From positions 1 through 46,104 of IMG/VR virus record IMGVR_UViG_3300050821_001130: a DNA stretch of 46,104 nt. The stretch is one strand, 5' to 3'. Shown one piece after another: positions 38,738-46,088 of the stretch; position 1 is the first letter of the stretch, and every line of letters begins with the position of its first letter. The stretch is from a virus. A program made the position numbers and the translations under genes. The notes under the pieces were generated by a model. That model was given only the letters and a program-made list of their open reading frames with translations, was not told the DNA's origin and ran no database searches.

Positions 38738-39643
38738 ATGCCCACTCTTCAGAACCTGGTTGACCGTGTTCGTCAAGAGCTCGCGGGTTTCTCCCAGAAC
38801 CAGCAGCAATTCACCTCTCTTGCTGCCAACATCAGTAACTCGCAGACTTCTTTCACCGTGGCTGATGCCACGCAGGTTTCGCGTGGAACCATTGAGGTGG
38901 ACAACCAGGAACTGATGCTAGTTCAGTCGGTTAACCAACAAACGAATACTGTGACGATCAACCCCTTCGGCCGTGGTTATGCATCAACCACGGCCAACTC
39001 CCACCTGTCCGGAGTCAAGATTGAGAACTCTCCAATCTGGCCCACTGTTCGTTTGACAGAGGCGATCAACGATGCTATTCGCGGAGTGTACCCACAGATC
39101 TGGGCAACCAACAATACTTCTATTCCCAAGATTTCCGTGGTGTACGAATACGGTTTGCCTGCCGATGCAGAAGAGATCATTTCGGTTCAGTATCAGCTTA
39201 TTGGTCCATCACATGTATGGCGCTTTGCACAGAACTGGCGTTTCGTAGGGCAGGCCAATACACCAACCGGTGAGCTTGGCTCCACAGGTAAGGCCATCTA
39301 TATCGGGGATGACATCGTCCCTGGTCGCCAGATCTGGGTAACCTACCGCAAGGAACCAACTGAGTTGGTGAACCTTACAGATGACTTCACTACTGTGACT
39401 GGCCTCCCGGCCACCTCGCACGATGTTATCGTGTATGGCGCGTGTATGAAGTTGTCTCCTCAGCTTGAGGGTCCACGTCTCTCTATCAGCTCTGTAGAGG
39501 CTTCTGAGCGTGCTCAGTACGTCCAGCCTGGCTCTGCCAGCAAGGTGTCTCAGTACTTCGGTCAGCTCTACGCACAGCGTCTAGAGCAGGAAGCTGCAAA
39601 GCAGCGAGACAAGTTCCAGATTCCTACACACTACGACTTCTAG
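38738..39643 (+). CDS. Head-to-tail adaptor protein
   Basis: 301 aa, ATG 38738. Pattern of adaptor or tail-tube-A-type proteins: MPTLQNLVDRVRQEL start, TVRLTEAINDAIRGVYPQIW helix, late beta region with VTYRKEP and DVIVYGACMKLSPQLEGP. Expected to dock under the portal. The order adaptor, fibre, large tail protein supports a short tail. Confidence 0.65.
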   Translation: MPTLQNLVDRVRQELAGFSQNQQQFTSLAANISNSQTSFTVADATQVSRGTIEVDNQELMLVQSVNQQTNTVTINPFGRGYASTTANSHLSGVKIENSPIWPTVRLTEAINDAIRGVYPQIWATNNTSIPKISVVYEYGLPADAEEIISVQYQLIGPSHVWRFAQNWRFVGQANTPTGELGSTGKAIYIGDDIVPGRQIWVTYRKEPTELVNLTDDFTTVTGLPATSHDVIVYGACMKLSPQLEGPRLSISSVEASERAQYVQPGSASKVSQYFGQLYAQRLEQEAAKQRDKFQIPTHYDF

Positions 39644-39651
39644 GATACAGC

Positions 39652-40839
39652 ATGCCTACAGGGCAGAACTATGCAACCAATGTCCCGCAGACTACGCTTA
39701 CTGGACTCATCAACCCAACCGCTCCGGTGTGTTCGGTCTTCTCTTCCTCGGGGTGGCCAGCCACACCTTTCACAGCTATCTTCGATATTGGTACCTCTTC
39801 ACAGGAACCAGTTGATGTAACCAACATCACAGGAACCACCTGGACGATTACCCGTGCCATTGATGGCACGGTTGGTATGACTCATGGTGTTGGTGCTACG
39901 ATCACCCACGGCGATATTGGCCGCGACTTCCACGAGATGCGCGCTCACATCGATGCTTCAACGTCGAATGACGGAACTGGTCACTCGGTACACGGCCTCA
40001 CTGCTAGTTCGTCTGTGGTGGGAACCACAGACATCCAGACTCTGACAAACAAGACCATTTCCGCTGCTACATTCACTGGTAATCAGACCCTTGGGTCTGG
40101 GACTTGGACTGGAACAGGTGGACTGGCTGAGCAGACCTTGACCTTCACTGGTCAGACTGGTGCCAATGCATCTCTCACACAGTTCGCAGGAACTGTTGCT
40201 GCTGGTCCTCCCACATCTGGAACTTTTATCACGGGTGCTGTTGTCTACGACACCGCCTATCTTGGTCAGTGGCTATGTACGTCGGGTGGAACACCGGGTA
40301 CGTGGATTCCTATCACTCGTATGCTTTTGGCAACTAATACACCCACAACAAACACCACAGCGTTTGGTAGTATCCCCCAGGGATTCACTCATCTTGTCAT
40401 TGAGTACAACGCCAGGACCAGCAATGCTGGTGCCAACATTGACTACATCACCATGCAGCTAAATGGAGACTCTACTAGTTCGTATTCTTGGCGTGCCTTC
40501 GGGGCTAGGCAGACTTCTCTAGCAGCGCCGGTGTCCTTCCTTGATGGCTCTACTGGACTCAATACATCGATGAACTGTGGTATGGTATGGACTAGTAAGT
40601 TGGCTAATGCCGCCAGTGGCAGGGGTATCATTGAACTGCCTTACTACACGGACACTTCCTTCTGGAAGGAAATGCTCTTCCGTAGCTCTGCTGGTGATGG
40701 CACCAATGATGCATTGACTGTTTCTGGTGGAGGTATGCGAAATTCTACACCAGCAGCCGCTATCACTTCGATCACAATCCTTACAGCAGCGGGTAACTTC
40801 CTCACGGGCTCTACGTTCAAGCTGTATGGGCTGCCGTAG
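39652..40839 (+). CDS. Tail fibre / receptor-binding protein
   Basis: 395 aa, ATG 39652. Repetitive Thr/Gly/Ala beta sequence, the trimer-associated motif TLTNKTI (about 130), and a lectin-like C-terminal part ending SITILTAAGNFLTGSTFKLY. This C-terminal LYG signature is frequent in actinophage receptor-binding proteins. Likely adsorbs to the host surface. Confidence 0.75.
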   Translation: MPTGQNYATNVPQTTLTGLINPTAPVCSVFSSSGWPATPFTAIFDIGTSSQEPVDVTNITGTTWTITRAIDGTVGMTHGVGATITHGDIGRDFHEMRAHIDASTSNDGTGHSVHGLTASSSVVGTTDIQTLTNKTISAATFTGNQTLGSGTWTGTGGLAEQTLTFTGQTGANASLTQFAGTVAAGPPTSGTFITGAVVYDTAYLGQWLCTSGGTPGTWIPITRMLLATNTPTTNTTAFGSIPQGFTHLVIEYNARTSNAGANIDYITMQLNGDSTSSYSWRAFGARQTSLAAPVSFLDGSTGLNTSMNCGMVWTSKLANAASGRGIIELPYYTDTSFWKEMLFRSSAGDGTNDALTVSGGGMRNSTPAAAITSITILTAAGNFLTGSTFKLYGLP

Positions 40840-40847
40840 GAGCAACC

Positions 40848-42929
40848 ATGTCTCTCACTATCTTCCAGCAGAACACTAACGGAATCGCCCAGCCATCTCC
40901 GGCTGGGCTGTCCCCGATCCCTGGACCATACACCAGTCAGTACTCTCGTACTGACATTGCCTATGATTATGCCATCGGCGGCATTCCTTTCATTGGTGGA
41001 GAGTCCCTTCGCGGGAGCTACTTCCGCAGGATCTATCAGCGTAGCTTTTCCCCAATCCGTAAGGATCAGTTCGACAACCAGCAGGTTCCCGGTGAGCAGT
41101 CCATTTGGGGTTGGTGGCTCCACAGCCAGAGCAACTTCACGCAGGGAGCAGGAACACAGTTCCTGGACACTACAACGGACCAGACTCTTTCTCAGCGTTA
41201 CTTCTACTCTGAAGGCTTGGACATGTTGGGAACTCCAGGACAGGCAACTCTGTTGCCATCCACAATTGACTGGACCAACTTGTTTGCCCCTGTCACAGGT
41301 CCTGTGAAGCTGCGCAGCGCCAACTCCTCTGGAGTTGACATGGTTCTGATTCTAGATGTTGGTGGATCTAAGCTAGCCAACCTGACAGTGACTGGCTCTG
41401 CTCACTTCTACACGTTGCCAGGAGGCCTTACAGGCCTCGCCAACACACTGACTGACGACGGAACCAACTATTATTTCGCCGACAAGACAGGTATTTACAA
41501 GGGCGCTATCGCCACCCCTCTGGTGGCAGCAACAAAGATCTGGAATGTTCCATCCACGTCTGGTAACTACGTCCTTGGCTGGATCAAGGGACGTCTTGTA
41601 GCTGGCTTGGACAACAACATCTATGAGCTAGTCGGTGCTGGTGGACCAACCCTTCCCACACCAAAGTTCACCCACCAGAACGCATCATATGTGTTCACAG
41701 ACATCAGTGAGATTGGCCCTGCCATTCTGACCTCTGGTTACGGTGGCGGACTATCTCAGGTTCACAGGTTCACGCTGGATTCCGGTGGAGCACTTCCTAC
41801 TCTTACCTCCGGTGCTGTAGCCATTCAGATGCCGTATGGCGAGAAGATCCTATCGATGTATGCATACATCGGCTATTTCGTGGGTCTTGGAACCAACCGT
41901 GGCTTTCGTGTATCTACAGCAGACGTCAATGGTAACTTGGCCTATGGTCCATTGATTGTTCAGGATCCAACTGGCGTTGGTGTGCAGGCCATTACCGGCT
42001 ATGATCGATTCATGCTCATCGGCAACCAGGCGAACAAGCTCATCCCACAGGCTGGCTGGGTAAACCCACCAGAGGCCACAACCACAGACACACTCATTCG
42101 AGTGGATCTGTCTCAGCTGACTTCCACCAACGGGCAGCCTTTCGCCAGTGATCGTATCTCTCCTCTGGCTGTGAACGGCAATGCCGTGAACAGTATCGCC
42201 CCTATCGGCCAGACAGGGCTTCTGGTGTGGGCTGTGGGAGCAAAGATCTTCTCTGATATCCAGGTGGCTACGCCTGCGGTGACCTATCAGAGTGCTCCAC
42301 GAGTTTCCAGTGGTTACTTGTATACGCCGAAGATCCGGTACAACACACTAGAGCCTAAGCACTTCAAGTATGTTTTTATGCGACACCAGAACATCACAGA
42401 TGGCAGCATTGACATCCTTGGTCAGAACCCGAACATGCTTTTGTCTACCATCGCTCCGGGCGTTACCGGTTCAAGTGCCGTAGCAGCGCTGTCTCCCTAC
42501 TTCATCAGTGACTTGGGCAACGCCCAAGAGTGGTTCCAGTTCAAGTTTGTTCTACATGCAGGAACGAACAACACCAGCTATAGTCCAATCTTCAATGGTT
42601 ATCAGGTGCGAGCCCTTCCAGGTGTGAGCCGACAGGTTCTCATTGAACTTCCGCTGTTGTGCATGGACCATGAGACAGATCGAGAGGGCGTTCTTCACGG
42701 CTATGATGGCTTCGCCTTCCAGCGTTTCGAGGCACTGGAAGCATTGACTGCTTCCGGTAACATCGTCCTGTTCCAGGACTTGAACTACAACACCAGCAAC
42801 CTGGTCATCGTAGATGACTACACATTCGAGCAGCAGTCACCAGAACTGGCTAAGACATCCAGTGCTGGCAATCAGGATTCCAACGCGCATGGTGGCTACA
42901 TCATCCTACAGTGTCGCGTTATCGTTTAG
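40848..42929 (+). CDS. Large tail (nozzle/tube-type) protein, 693 aa
   Basis: ATG 40848 with GGAG upstream. Beta-rich sequence with many short blades (NSSGVDMVLILDVGGSKLAN; GYFVGLGTNRGFRVSTADV) that could form a beta-propeller as in tail-tube-B/nozzle proteins of short-tailed phages. No enzyme motif. Call is structural inference. Confidence 0.6.
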   Translation: MSLTIFQQNTNGIAQPSPAGLSPIPGPYTSQYSRTDIAYDYAIGGIPFIGGESLRGSYFRRIYQRSFSPIRKDQFDNQQVPGEQSIWGWWLHSQSNFTQGAGTQFLDTTTDQTLSQRYFYSEGLDMLGTPGQATLLPSTIDWTNLFAPVTGPVKLRSANSSGVDMVLILDVGGSKLANLTVTGSAHFYTLPGGLTGLANTLTDDGTNYYFADKTGIYKGAIATPLVAATKIWNVPSTSGNYVLGWIKGRLVAGLDNNIYELVGAGGPTLPTPKFTHQNASYVFTDISEIGPAILTSGYGGGLSQVHRFTLDSGGALPTLTSGAVAIQMPYGEKILSMYAYIGYFVGLGTNRGFRVSTADVNGNLAYGPLIVQDPTGVGVQAITGYDRFMLIGNQANKLIPQAGWVNPPEATTTDTLIRVDLSQLTSTNGQPFASDRISPLAVNGNAVNSIAPIGQTGLLVWAVGAKIFSDIQVATPAVTYQSAPRVSSGYLYTPKIRYNTLEPKHFKYVFMRHQNITDGSIDILGQNPNMLLSTIAPGVTGSSAVAALSPYFISDLGNAQEWFQFKFVLHAGTNNTSYSPIFNGYQVRALPGVSRQVLIELPLLCMDHETDREGVLHGYDGFAFQRFEALEALTASGNIVLFQDLNYNTSNLVIVDDYTFEQQSPELAKTSSAGNQDSNAHGGYIILQCRVIV

Positions 42930-42937
42930 GAGACCAC

Positions 42938-43231
42938 GTGGGTGTACGAGACTACCTAGAAATTTTGATGTTCATCGTATCTATCACAGCGGTGGTAACC
43001 GTAGGTAGAAACAACATCAAGAAGCAGATCATTACTGACCTCCAGGCCCTCGTGCTATCCCACCAGCTCACTATTGAAAAGCTGAAGAAGGACAACGAAG
43101 AGAAGGATGTTCGTATCTGCGAACTAGAGGAGACTGTGGATGGATACGCCGAGCTGGTTCGTCAGGGACATCTCGCTGGGCTCGGTGGGCCACGAAGTCG
43201 AAACCGTCCAGCTTCTCCTAAGAATCCCTAA
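42938..43231 (+). CDS. Membrane protein of lysis cassette (holin-like), 97 aa
   Basis: GTG 42938 with AGGAG 6 nt upstream. One transmembrane segment near the N-terminus (YLEILMFIVSITAVVTVG), then a coiled coil (TIEKLKKDNEEKDVRICELE) and a basic Pro-rich tail. Could be a holin, antiholin or a spanin-like protein. The last 92 nt overlap the peptidoglycan-binding gene. Confidence 0.65.
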   Translation: MGVRDYLEILMFIVSITAVVTVGRNNIKKQIITDLQALVLSHQLTIEKLKKDNEEKDVRICELEETVDGYAELVRQGHLAGLGGPRSRNRPASPKNP

Positions 43232-43484
43232 GACAGGACAGCTAGATGAGGACACACTACGGGCCATCAGGGGATGGCAGCGACTCCACAGACTCCCGGC
43301 CACGGGTGTGGTTGACGCAGACACAGCTCGAACACTCGGAGAACTTCATTGGGTCCCCGATCCAACACAGAATGGCCGAAGGTATTCGGGCAGCGGAACG
43401 AATTGGGTCCGATGGGATGGTTCGAGCGCTTCCAGGACTTTCACTCAGCTACCAGGAGTCTTTGACTATGCTGGGGATGGATAA
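43140..43484 (+). CDS. Peptidoglycan-binding domain protein
   Basis: 114 aa, ATG 43140 after GAGGAG. PG_binding_1-type repeat: VETVQLLLRIPKTGQLDEDT, LRAIRGWQRLHRLPATGVV, DADTARTLGEL. No catalytic domain, so it may tether the lysin or a tail part to the wall. The C-terminal ~45 residues look less constrained, and another frame is open there. Confidence 0.8.
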   Translation: MDTPSWFVRDISLGSVGHEVETVQLLLRIPKTGQLDEDTLRAIRGWQRLHRLPATGVVDADTARTLGELHWVPDPTQNGRRYSGSGTNWVRWDGSSASRTFTQLPGVFDYAGDG

Positions 43485-43488
43485 CTAG
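43246..43488 (+). CDS. Possible overlapping-frame gene, 80 aa
   Basis: ATG 43246 in the +1 frame relative to the peptidoglycan-binding gene. C-terminal half is protein-like (RMAEGIRAAERIGSDGMVRA; LSYQESLTMLGMDN) and its TAG overlaps the next GTG (TAGTG), the coupling used throughout this genome. Either a nested gene or the true continuation after a frameshift. Confidence 0.35.
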   Translation: MRTHYGPSGDGSDSTDSRPRVWLTQTQLEHSENFIGSPIQHRMAEGIRAAERIGSDGMVRALPGLSLSYQESLTMLGMDN

Positions 43489-43619
43489 TGAAGCTGCTGT
43501 GGGAGTGGTGGATTCAAATGTGGCCAAACTTGGCCTCTTCCGCAGTCGTTGGAGCTATTGCATTTCCCATCCACCACAAGAAGATTAAGAAGCACATTGA
43601 GAAGCTGAGGGACAAGTGA
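43488..43619 (+). CDS. Small membrane protein, 43 aa
   Basis: GTG 43488. Trp-rich N-terminus (MKLLWEWWIQMWPN), one hydrophobic stretch (LASSAVVGAIAFPI) and a Lys/His-rich C-terminus. Stop overlaps the lysin GTG. Holin-like or antiholin-like by context. Confidence 0.7.
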   Translation: MKLLWEWWIQMWPNLASSAVVGAIAFPIHHKKIKKHIEKLRDK

Positions 43620-44410
43620 CCATCTTCTATCCCGACTACAGTTCGTATGAGGGACAGGCAACTGTCCCTACTGGTACACCAGCCATTGTGGCCAAGGCTA
43701 CTGAGGGAACCTATTACATCGATGCGGACTACGGCTACTACAAGACTACCGCACAACACATGGGTGTTCCGTTCTCTGGTTATCACTTCCTGAAGTCCGA
43801 CATCGATCCTGTTGCGCAGGCTCTCTACTACTGGAACTTCGCTGGCAGCACTCCGTGCATGCTGGATGTTGAAACAGAGGGAGCAAGCAAGCCGACGGTG
43901 GACCAGGTGGTTGCCTTCATGACAGCTCTTAAGGGCCACGGAGGGCGTGTCTGGGGCGTTTACTTCCCTCAGTGGTACTGGGGACAGGTGGGAGGGGATC
44001 TGGGCCGTGTAACGGCCTCCGGAGCCGTTCTGGTGGCGTCTGACTATCGAGCCTACAGTGACTCTGCTTGGCCTGGTTCCTACGGCGGAGCAACCCCTAC
44101 CGTGTGGCAGTACACCAGCACACCAATCGACATGAACGCTTTCAAGGGAACGGCAGCGGAGCTTGCCGATCTGATCAATGGAGACATCGTGACCCCAGCA
44201 GACATCCAGGCTATTGCAGCCGCTGTCTATCAGTACGGCCAGGAGAACGTTACGCTGTCTGACGGCAGCACACTGAAGAACGTTCCTCTCGGTAACCTAG
44301 CCCACGGTTCTTGGGTTGCACTGAATGACCCGAGCACCGGCGTGCTGAAGCGACTAGCCGATATTGAAGCAGCTTTGGCTGCTTCCGGACAAACACTGGG
44401 GAAGCTGTAA
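43616..44410 (+). CDS. Endolysin, GH25 muramidase
   Basis: 264 aa from GTG 43616 (GTGA overlap). GH25 motifs: YPDYSSYEG (catalytic-side Asp7), AKATEGTYYID (26-36), DVETEG (84-89, catalytic Asp/Glu pair), VWQYTSTP near 175. C-terminal ~70 residues form a helical region that may bind wall. Hydrolyses the glycan backbone at lysis; no signal peptide, so holin-dependent. Confidence 0.9.
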   Translation: MTIFYPDYSSYEGQATVPTGTPAIVAKATEGTYYIDADYGYYKTTAQHMGVPFSGYHFLKSDIDPVAQALYYWNFAGSTPCMLDVETEGASKPTVDQVVAFMTALKGHGGRVWGVYFPQWYWGQVGGDLGRVTASGAVLVASDYRAYSDSAWPGSYGGATPTVWQYTSTPIDMNAFKGTAAELADLINGDIVTPADIQAIAAAVYQYGQENVTLSDGSTLKNVPLGNLAHGSWVALNDPSTGVLKRLADIEAALAASGQTLGKL

Positions 44411-44586
44411 TGCGATTTCTTCCTAAGTTCACCAAGCACGATGTGCTAACGGCTGCCGTACTGTTCGCGGCAACCTTCGTGTCGGCTGTTGCAAAGGGTG
44501 GCAGCCTGACTACTTCTGTTCTAGTGTCTGCTGCACTCGCAGCGGTCGGTGCCGTTGTGCACACCTACCTTGGAAAGGGAGCCTAA
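44410..44586 (+). CDS. Holin candidate, 58 aa
   Basis: ATG 44410 (TAATG overlap with lysin). Two hydrophobic segments (VLTAAVLFAATFVSAVA and SVLVSAALAAVGAVVHTYL) separated by a Gly/Lys turn, charged N-terminus: the class II holin layout. Directly after the lysin. Confidence 0.8.
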   Translation: MRFLPKFTKHDVLTAAVLFAATFVSAVAKGGSLTTSVLVSAALAAVGAVVHTYLGKGA

Positions 44587-44930
44587 TGAGTGGCTTCGAT
44601 GACGTCAATGAGACTATCAAGATCGTTGCGGGTAACTACACAGTCACTGACAACGATTACAACGTGTTCGTAGAAGCGCAGGCGGCTAACGCCACTGTCA
44701 CTCTTCCCAATGCAGCGGCTAGCGCCGGTGCAACAACCAACCAGGGACTGAAGTACTCTGGTCGCCAGTATACGATCACCAAGGATGCTGCGGCTTTCAC
44801 GGTGACTGTAGCTGCTGCTGGCGGTTCGCTGGTTGGTCCGGCTGGTGCCGTGACCCTGGCAGCCTCTGCTGCCCACTCCAGCTCGTGGATGTCTGACGGT
44901 ACCAACTGGTATGCTGTTGGTGCTGTGTAA
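44586..44930 (+). CDS. Small beta-rich virion protein, 114 aa
   Basis: ATG 44586 (TAATG overlap with the holin). IKIVAGNYTVTDNDYNVFVE, then TVTLPNAAASAGATTNQGL and a final SSSWMSDGTNWYAVG typical of tail-fibre tips. Probably a minor fibre component; last gene of the late operon. Confidence 0.68.
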   Translation: MSGFDDVNETIKIVAGNYTVTDNDYNVFVEAQAANATVTLPNAAASAGATTNQGLKYSGRQYTITKDAAAFTVTVAAAGGSLVGPAGAVTLAASAAHSSSWMSDGTNWYAVGAV

Positions 44931-44942
44931 GCAATAGAAAGA

Positions 44943-44968
44943 GCCCCTGACTCGAAAGAGTCAGGGGC
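44943..44968. terminator. Late-operon terminator (bidirectional)
   Basis: Perfect 11-bp stem GCCCCTGACTC/GAGTCAGGGGC with a GAAA tetraloop, 12 nt after the last late gene, followed by ATTCTTCATTT. It also lies downstream of the minus-strand tRNA and microprotein transcript, with TTTC on that side, so it may end both. Confidence 0.92.
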
Positions 44969-44977
44969 ATTCTTCAT

Positions 44978-45118
44978 TTAGCAGGAGAGGTGACATCTGC
45001 TATTGTGGTCGTAACAATGTGTAGTTGTTGTGGGAGGGTTGTGTCCGCTTGCGCATCCTGAGCACCAACAGTGCAACCCTAGGGGACAACTAGCAGCCCA
45101 TATGGCATCCGTTGGCAT
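44978..45118 (-). CDS. Cys/His-rich microprotein gamma, 46 aa
   Basis: ATG 45118 (GAAG 5 nt upstream), overlapping the end of the beta ORF in the +1 frame. Contains CPLGLHCWCSGC, then HCYDHNSRCHLSC, which has the same C-x2-H-x3-C-H-x2-C spacing as the end of beta. Could be a separate gene or, by frameshift, the C-terminal part of beta. Ends 10 nt before the shared terminator. Confidence 0.55.
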   Translation of the reverse strand: MPTDAIWAASCPLGLHCWCSGCASGHNPPTTTTHCYDHNSRCHLSC

Positions 45119-45281
45119 GATCTTCACAGTGACCACCGGGGGTGCCAATGTTTCCATCACCACAGGCACCGACCATACACCCATGGTGGAAGCACGAGCG
45201 GTGCTGATCACAGAATATGTACCCTTCGGGTGGAGTTTCCTGGGCTGGCTGGCCGCGATGGCGGCCTCCACGTTGCCTCAT
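45090..45281 (-). CDS. Cys/His-rich microprotein beta, 63 aa
   Basis: ATG 45281, 7 nt after AAGAAGG and overlapping the stop of alpha (TAATG), so the pair is translationally coupled. Basic N-terminus (RQRGGRHRGQPAQ), then CDQHRSCFHHGC (24-35) and HCEDHANGCHMGC (51-63): two related 12-residue Cys/His units likely to bind metal. No family recognised. Antisense frames here look random. Confidence 0.65.
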   Translation of the reverse strand: MRQRGGRHRGQPAQETPPEGYIFCDQHRSCFHHGCMVGACGDGNIGTPGGHCEDHANGCHMGC

Positions 45282-45382
45282 TATGCAGCCTTCTTACATG
45301 CAGAATTTCCACAGCAGCTGGTTGTCAACAGACACCAGCCACAGAGGCAGTTGCATCCTTGTGCCTTACATATCTTCATCAT
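45281..45382 (-). CDS. Cys-rich microprotein alpha, 33 aa
   Basis: Tandem ATGs at 45382/45379, just past the last tRNA. Its ribosome site AGGGGA is the 3' acceptor strand of tRNA-Thr. Eight cysteines in 33 residues (MKICKAQGCNCLCGWC, then CC and C) with Lys-rich ends. Metallothionein-like or disulfide-rich; function unknown. Confidence 0.6.
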   Translation of the reverse strand: MMKICKAQGCNCLCGWCLLTTSCCGNSACKKAA

Positions 45383-45384
45383 AG

Positions 45385-45455
45385 ATCCCCTACGAAGAAT
45401 CGAACTCCGGTCAACTGTTTACAAGACAGTAGCTCTACCACTGAGCTATAAGGGC
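45385..45455 (-). tRNA. tRNA-Thr (TGT)
   Basis: Anticodon arm ACTGT/ACAGT with loop CTTGTAA (TGT), D arm GCTC/GAGC, T arm CGGAG/CTTCG. Acceptor GCCCTTA/TAGGGGA has a G1-A72 mismatch. Last tRNA of the array in transcription order. Its 3' strand is also the Shine-Dalgarno of microprotein alpha. Confidence 0.88.
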
Positions 45456-45488
45456 AATGCGCGGACGGTAGTCCGGCGCGGTACAGAG

Positions 45489-45562
45489 TTGGTACGGTAG
45501 GACTTGAACCTACGATCTTTCGGTTATCAGCCGAATGCTCTAACCTGCTGAGCTACGCACCA
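45489..45562 (-). tRNA. tRNA-Ile (GAT)
   Basis: Acceptor TGGTGCG/CGTACCA, anticodon arm TTCGG/CCGAA with loop CTGATAA (GAT), T arm GTAGG/CCTAC with TTCAAGT. All arms regular. Confidence 0.94.
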
Positions 45563-45566
45563 TTGG

Positions 45567-45637
45567 GGTGGATACCCGGAGTTGAACCGGGACCTCTTGA
45601 GTCACAGTCAAGAGCTCTGCCATTGAGCTATACCCAC
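45567..45637 (-). tRNA. tRNA-His (GTG)
   Basis: Acceptor GTGGGTA/TATCCAC, anticodon arm CTTGA/TCAAG with loop CTGTGAC (GTG), T arm CCCGG/CCGGG with TTCAACT. Discriminator C73, as expected for histidine. Position -1 is T on the gene strand rather than an encoded G. Confidence 0.92.
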
Positions 45638-45643
45638 AGTGTT

Positions 45644-45687
45644 AACCGCATATATGCGGTAGCACGTCGGACATCGAAGATGTCCAC
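45644..45687. repeat. Hairpins in the tRNA-His/tRNA-Leu spacer
   Basis: A perfect 16-bp palindrome ACCGCATATATGCGGT (about 45645-45660) and a 7-bp stem GGACATC/GATGTCC with loop GAA (about 45669-45685). Another example of paired inverted repeats between tRNAs. Confidence 0.8.
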
Positions 45688-45688
45688 G

Positions 45689-45761
45689 TCACTAGGGTGA
45701 GATTCGAACTCACATCTCTCAGGGTTTGAACCTGAAGCCTCTACCATTGGGCTACCTAGCG
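45689..45761 (-). tRNA. tRNA-Leu (CAA), short variable arm
   Basis: Acceptor CGCTAGG/CCTAGTG, anticodon arm TCAGG/CCTGA with loop TTCAAAC (CAA), T arm GTGAG/CTCAC, discriminator A. The variable region is about 5 nt. Its D arm (GCCCAATGGTAGAGGC) is nearly the same as in tRNA-Leu(TAG), so both seem to share a class I ancestor. Confidence 0.86.
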
Positions 45762-45765
45762 TAAG

Positions 45766-45844
45766 TCACGGATCAAGGAATCGAACCTTGCTAGCCAACC
45801 GGCACCGGTTTTACAGACCGGCTTGTTTCCCAGAACCATCCGCG
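45766..45844 (-). tRNA. tRNA-Tyr (GTA)
   Basis: Acceptor CGCGGAT/ATCCGTG, anticodon arm CCGGT/ACCGG with loop CTGTAAA (GTA), extended variable arm as in bacterial tyrosine tRNA, T arm CAAGG/CCTTG. Confidence 0.93.
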
Positions 45845-45849
45845 TTGTG

Positions 45850-45920
45850 CTCTCCACCAAGGATTCGAACCCCGACCGATTGGTTCAGAGCCAATCGTGC
45901 TGCCATTACACCAGCGGAGA
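45850..45920 (-). tRNA. tRNA-Gln (CTG)
   Basis: Acceptor TCTCCGC/GTGGAGA, anticodon arm ATTGG/CCAAT with loop CTCTGAA (CTG), T arm CGGGG/CCTTG with TTCGAAT, D arm GTGT/GCAC. Confidence 0.92.
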
Positions 45921-45924
45921 TCAG

Positions 45925-45997
45925 TCAGACGTACGGGATTCGAACCCGCGCCTACTACCTTGACAGGGTAGCGCTCTAGCCTCTAAGCTAACGCCCG
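45925..45997 (-). tRNA. tRNA-Asp (GTC)
   Basis: Acceptor CGGGCGT/ACGTCTG, anticodon arm CTACC/GGTAG with loop CTGTCAA (GTC), T arm GCGGG/CCCGT. The discriminator is A, where bacterial Asp tRNA usually has G. Confidence 0.9.
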
Positions 45998-46007
45998 TTG
46001 TAACACG

Positions 46008-46081
46008 CTGACATAGCAGGACTCGAACCTGCATCTTTGAGATTAACAATCTCACGCTTTACCTGATTAAGCTATACGCCA
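46008..46081 (-). tRNA. tRNA-Asn (GTT)
   Basis: Acceptor TGGCGTA/TATGTCA, anticodon arm TGAGA/TCTCA with loop TTGTTAA (GTT), T arm GCAGG/CCTGC with TTCGAGT. Adjacent to tRNA-Trp across the junction. Confidence 0.92.
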
Positions 46082-46088
46082 TTGAAAG

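Noticed and set aside
44657-44977. Minus-strand ORF starting just after microprotein gamma
   Set aside because: Lies beyond and through the terminator and antisense to a coding virion gene.
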